Shown here: one piece after another, positions 61,595 to 64,000 of the stretch
How positions within the stretch are numbered: position 1 is the first letter of the stretch
Layout of the letters: each line of letters begins with the position of its first letter
NCBI RefSeq assembly: GCF_033441515.1
Contig: NZ_JAWQJT010000004.1
Location: forward strand, 518,332-582,331
DNA: 64,000 nt
Source: Amycolatopsis solani
GTDB lineage: Bacteria > Actinomycetota > Actinomycetes > Mycobacteriales > Pseudonocardiaceae
Direction of reading: 5' to 3'
Translations under genes and position numbers: made by a program
Notes under the pieces: generated by a model
Seen by the model: only the letters and a program-made list of their open reading frames with translations
Told to the model about the DNA's origin: nothing
Database searches by the model: none

Positions 61595-63779
61595 CGGTGT
61601 CTTCGGTGTCCTTTTCTTCGGCGGCCTGGTTTTCGGCGGCCTGGTCCTTCGGCCCGTTCGCGAGGTCGGCGGCCCGCTCGGCGGCGTCGGTCTCGTCGTC
61701 CTCGTCGGCCTCGGCCGAGTTGAGGAACCACCGCACGGCCTCGTCCGCACGCCCGGCGGCCGCGAGGTTGTCGGCGTAGGCGTAGAAGAGGCGAGCGCTC
61801 CACGGGTCGCGCTTCTCGGCTTTGAGGTCGTCACCCTGCAGCGAGACGACGGCGGCGTCGAGCTGCCCGAGATCCCGCCGCGCCCCGGCGGCGACGATCG
61901 CGAGCTCGACCTGAACGGCCTTCGCCAGCTTCGCGGTGTCGACCTCCTTCGCCAGGTCGAGCGCCCGCTCCGGCCGGCCCAGCGCCCGCTCGGCGTCGGC
62001 GATGATGGCGATGTGGTCGTCGGTGCGCGTCATCCGCCGGACGGCCCGCAGCTCGGAGAGGGCTTCGGACCAGTTGCCGGCGTGGTAAGCGACGAGCCCG
62101 AGCGCCTCACGGACGATCGGCACGCGCGAGGCCTTGGCCTTGGCGTACTTGGCGTGTTCGAGCGCGGCCTCGGGATCGCTGTCGATCAGCCCCCCGGCGG
62201 CGACGAGGTGCTTCCCGACGGTCTCGGCCAGCCCCTTCGGCAAGGTCCTCAGCTCGCGGCGGGCATCCTCGTCGAGGTCGGAGAACTCGATGTCTTCGGG
62301 CAGCTCGGGCGCCTCGAGGAGCTCCTTGGCCAGCGCCTCGTCATCGAGCGCGGTCCCGACCCGCGGCCGCGACTCCCGCCGCACAGGCCGCTCTTCCCAC
62401 CGCGGCTTGCGGTCGCCGTGGGCCGCCTTGCCCTGCGGGCGCCCGGCCCGATCGTCGGAGCCGCGGCTGTCGGAACGCCCGGCGCTGTCCGAGTACCGGC
62501 TGCCACTCCCGCGACGGTCATCGGAGTCACGGTTGCGGTAGCCACCGGTGCTCGGCCGATCGGAATCGCGGCCACTGCCACGCCGGTCGTCACGCCCACC
62601 GGAGTCGCGGTTGCTGTAGCTAGTGCTCGGCCGGCCGCTGGAGCCACCACTGCGGCGGTCGTCGCGTCCGCCGGAGTCCCGGTTGCTGTAGCTGCCGCTG
62701 CTCGGCCGGCCGGAATCGCGGTTGTACCCACCACCGCGCCGGTCGTCGCTCCCGGCGGAGTCGCGCTTGTTGTAGCTGCCGCCAGTGCGACGGTCATCGC
62801 CCCCGCCGCTCCGGCGATCGTCACGCCCGCCGGAGTCGCGGTTGTCCCCGCCGCCGCTCGGACGCCCGGAGTCGCGGGAGCCGTAGCTGCCACTGCGACG
62901 ATCGTCGCGGTCACCGGTGCTGCGGTTGCTGTAGCTGCCGCTGCTCGGCCGGCCGGAATCGCGGTTGTACCCACCACCACTACGGCGGTCGTCGCGCCCA
63001 CCGGAATCGCGGCTGCTGCTGTAACCGCCGCCGCTACGACGGTCATCGCGTCCACCGGAGTCGCGGTTGTTGTACCCACCGCCACTACGGCGGTCATCGC
63101 GCCCACCGGAATCGCGGCTGCCGCTGTAACCGCCGCCGCGGCGGTCGTCGCGCCCGCCAGAATCGCGGTTGCTGTACCCACCGCCGCTACGACGGTCATC
63201 GCGCCCACCGAAGTCGCGGTTGCCGAAACTCCCGCTACGACGGTCGTCACGGTCACCGGTACTGCGGCTGCCATAGCCACCGCCACCCGAGCGGTTACCG
63301 GAATCGCGATTGCCGTAACCCCCACTACGACGGTCGTCACGGTCACCGGTACTGCGGCCGCCATAGCCACCGCCACCCGAGCGGCTGCCGGAATCCCGGC
63401 TGCCGTAACCCCCGCCGCGACGGTCGTCGCGGTCACCGGTGCTGCGATTGCCGTAGCCACCGCCGCTCGGCCGGCTGCCGCGGCGGTCGTCGCGGTCGTT
63501 GAAGTTCCGGCCGCCGTCGCGGCTCTGACCTGCGCCGCTTCCGCGCTGGTCGCGGTCACGGGGACCGTCGCCGCCGCGGAAGGGCTTGCCGCCGCCACGG
63601 ACTCCGTGGTCGTCGCGGCGAGGCCGGCCCTGGTGTCCGCCGTCGCGGCCGCCGCGGTCCTGGCGCGCACCGCGCCGGTCTCCCCGGGGTGCGTCCGACC
63701 GGTCCCGGGAGCCTTCGTCCCGGCGTGCCGATCGGCCGGACCCATCATCGCTTGAGTCTCGTCGACCGAACTCGGACAC
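61587..63779 (-). CDS. TPR protein with a long RGG/GY/DDRR-repeat disordered domain
   Basis: About 730 residues. The C-terminal 255 (from RPRVGTALDDEALAKELLEA) form a TPR-like helical domain equivalent to the short mycobacterial Rv1691. The first 470 or so residues are disordered: an Arg/Asp/Gly-rich lead, then about sixteen imperfect repeats of the type GGGYSNRDSGGRDDRRS, with Tyr in Gly-rich contexts, as in RNA-binding FUS-like domains. An ATG at 63794 has no ribosome site, whereas a GTG at 63779 follows AGGAGG; the GTG is preferred. It stands next to the rRNA operon and first in the tlyA-nadK-recN run. Function unknown. Confidence 0.9.
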   Translation of the reverse strand: MSEFGRRDSSDDGSGRSARRDEGSRDRSDAPRGDRRGARQDRGGRDGGHQGRPRRDDHGVRGGGKPFRGGDGPRDRDQRGSGAGQSRDGGRNFNDRDDRRGSRPSGGGYGNRSTGDRDDRRGGGYGSRDSGSRSGGGGYGGRSTGDRDDRRSGGYGNRDSGNRSGGGGYGSRSTGDRDDRRSGSFGNRDFGGRDDRRSGGGYSNRDSGGRDDRRGGGYSGSRDSGGRDDRRSGGGYNNRDSGGRDDRRSGGGYSSSRDSGGRDDRRSGGGYNRDSGRPSSGSYSNRSTGDRDDRRSGSYGSRDSGRPSGGGDNRDSGGRDDRRSGGGDDRRTGGSYNKRDSAGSDDRRGGGYNRDSGRPSSGSYSNRDSGGRDDRRSGGSSGRPSTSYSNRDSGGRDDRRGSGRDSDRPSTGGYRNRDSDDRRGSGSRYSDSAGRSDSRGSDDRAGRPQGKAAHGDRKPRWEERPVRRESRPRVGTALDDEALAKELLEAPELPEDIEFSDLDEDARRELRTLPKGLAETVGKHLVAAGGLIDSDPEAALEHAKYAKAKASRVPIVREALGLVAYHAGNWSEALSELRAVRRMTRTDDHIAIIADAERALGRPERALDLAKEVDTAKLAKAVQVELAIVAAGARRDLGQLDAAVVSLQGDDLKAEKRDPWSARLFYAYADNLAAAGRADEAVRWFLNSAEADEDDETDAAERAADLANGPKDQAAENQAAEEKDTEDTDE
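62400..63560 (-). repeat. In-frame coding repeats of the TPR gene
   Basis: Imperfect 45-60 bp repeats with the core TCGCGRCCRCCGG... on the plus strand, encoding RDSGGRDDRRSGGGY-like units. All are multiples of three bases and stay in frame. Likely prone to length change between strains. Confidence 0.8.
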
Positions 63780-63820
63780 CTGGCCTCCTGCCATGGAAAA
63801 AATCTTGTTCTGGACATACG

Positions 63821-63868
63821 CGTACGGCCCGCTAGGGCAGCCAACTGGCTATCCTAACGGGCCGTACG
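63821..63868 (-). terminator. rRNA operon terminator
   Basis: CGTACGGCCCG and CGGGCCGTACG arms with an inner TAGG/CCTA pair, 9 bp after the 5S 3' end on the minus strand. A run of six T lies about 13 bp further on. Confidence 0.8.
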
Positions 63869-63876
63869 GAAGGTAA

Positions 63877-63995
63877 GTTCGGCGGTGTCCTACTCTCCCA
63901 CAACCCTTCGGTTGCAGTACCATCGGCGCTGTCAAGCTTAGCTTCCGGGTTCGGAATGGGACCGGGCGTTTCCCTGACGCTAAAACCACCGAAAC
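63877..63995 (-). rRNA. rrf: 5S ribosomal RNA
   Basis: About 119 nt. Read on the minus strand, it starts GTTTCGGTGGTTTTAGCG, contains the universal GGTCCCATTCCGAACCCGGA stretch and CGCCGATGGTACTGC, and ends CACCGCCGAAC, which pairs with the start. The 23S gene should lie just beyond the right edge. Confidence 0.95.
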
Positions 63996-64000
63996 ACTCC

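Noticed and set aside
62400..63560. Possible CRISPR-like direct repeats
   Set aside because: The repeats are in frame, imperfect and contiguous, without unique spacers, and translate to a coherent Gly/Arg/Tyr/Asp repeat protein. No cas gene is present.
62013..63755. Plus-strand frame of 580 codons rich in Ala, Val and Thr, with a repetitive pattern
   Set aside because: It is the antisense image of the RGG/GY repeats in the TPR gene. Its regularity comes from those repeats, and it lacks a ribosome-binding site.

Overview
The window is about 72% GC by eye, with GTG and TTG starts, dense codon use and many 1-4 bp start/stop overlaps. It looks like a chromosomal segment from a Pseudonocardiaceae actinomycete, most probably Amycolatopsis or a close relative. 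That assignment is inference. It rests on the mycobacteria-like order of the housekeeping genes and on the style of the intergenic palindromes. No tRNA, insertion sequence, prophage or CRISPR array was seen. One 5S rRNA lies at the right edge.

Left part (1-29.5 kb) is accessory metabolism. Positions 1-7.1 kb hold an apparently complete oxidative uronate pathway. Uronate dehydrogenase oxidises the uronic acid to an aldarolactone, glucarate dehydratase and 5-dehydro-4-deoxyglucarate dehydratase follow, and 2,5-dioxovalerate dehydrogenase (cut by the left edge) makes 2-oxoglutarate. A sodium:solute symporter and an uncharacterised protein share the operon. A divergent IclR regulator faces two palindromic operator candidates. 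Next come a polysaccharide deacetylase, a NarL-type two-component pair, a frameshifted secreted beta-helix protein, a TetR-controlled redox trio (FMN protein, 2Fe-2S reductase, siderophore-interacting-type reductase), and an AraC-controlled hydroxyquinol pathway in which maleylacetate reductase and the ring-cleaving dioxygenase are fused. Then come a cyclophilin, two tandem Tat-exported GH95-like glycosidases, and a Pls/PosA-type membrane NRPS with a lysine-like specificity code followed by an M1 metallopeptidase.

Right part (29.7-64 kb) is a conserved actinobacterial housekeeping block, almost all on the minus strand. It matches the order I know from Mycobacterium tuberculosis Rv1691-Rv1713, read in reverse: der, plsC-like, cmk, rluB, scpB, scpA, a small RHH-like protein, parA-like, xerD, NUDIX, pyrG, mctB, steA, recN, nadK, tlyA, a small protein, a HAD phosphatase and a TPR protein, then 5S rRNA. 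Accessory cassettes interrupt it: a TetR/DUF4267 pair with four operators, a KhtTU-like antiporter, a GNAT and a CocE-like hydrolase at 32.6-38.3 kb; an acyltransferase, a GntR-controlled NCS1 transporter/racemase operon and an alginate-lyase-family protein at 46.6-52.3 kb; and a quinone oxidoreductase plus an SseB/DUF1266-like protein at 54.5-56.7 kb.

The most unusual items are the TPR protein next to the rRNA, which carries about 450 residues of FUS-like RGG/GY/DDRR repeats; the Pls/M1 pair; the dioxygenase-reductase fusion; the four-site TetR operator; large perfect palindromes used as bidirectional terminators, two of them related by compensatory changes; and a short palindrome (TCCACWGTGGA) recurring inside genes in different reading frames.
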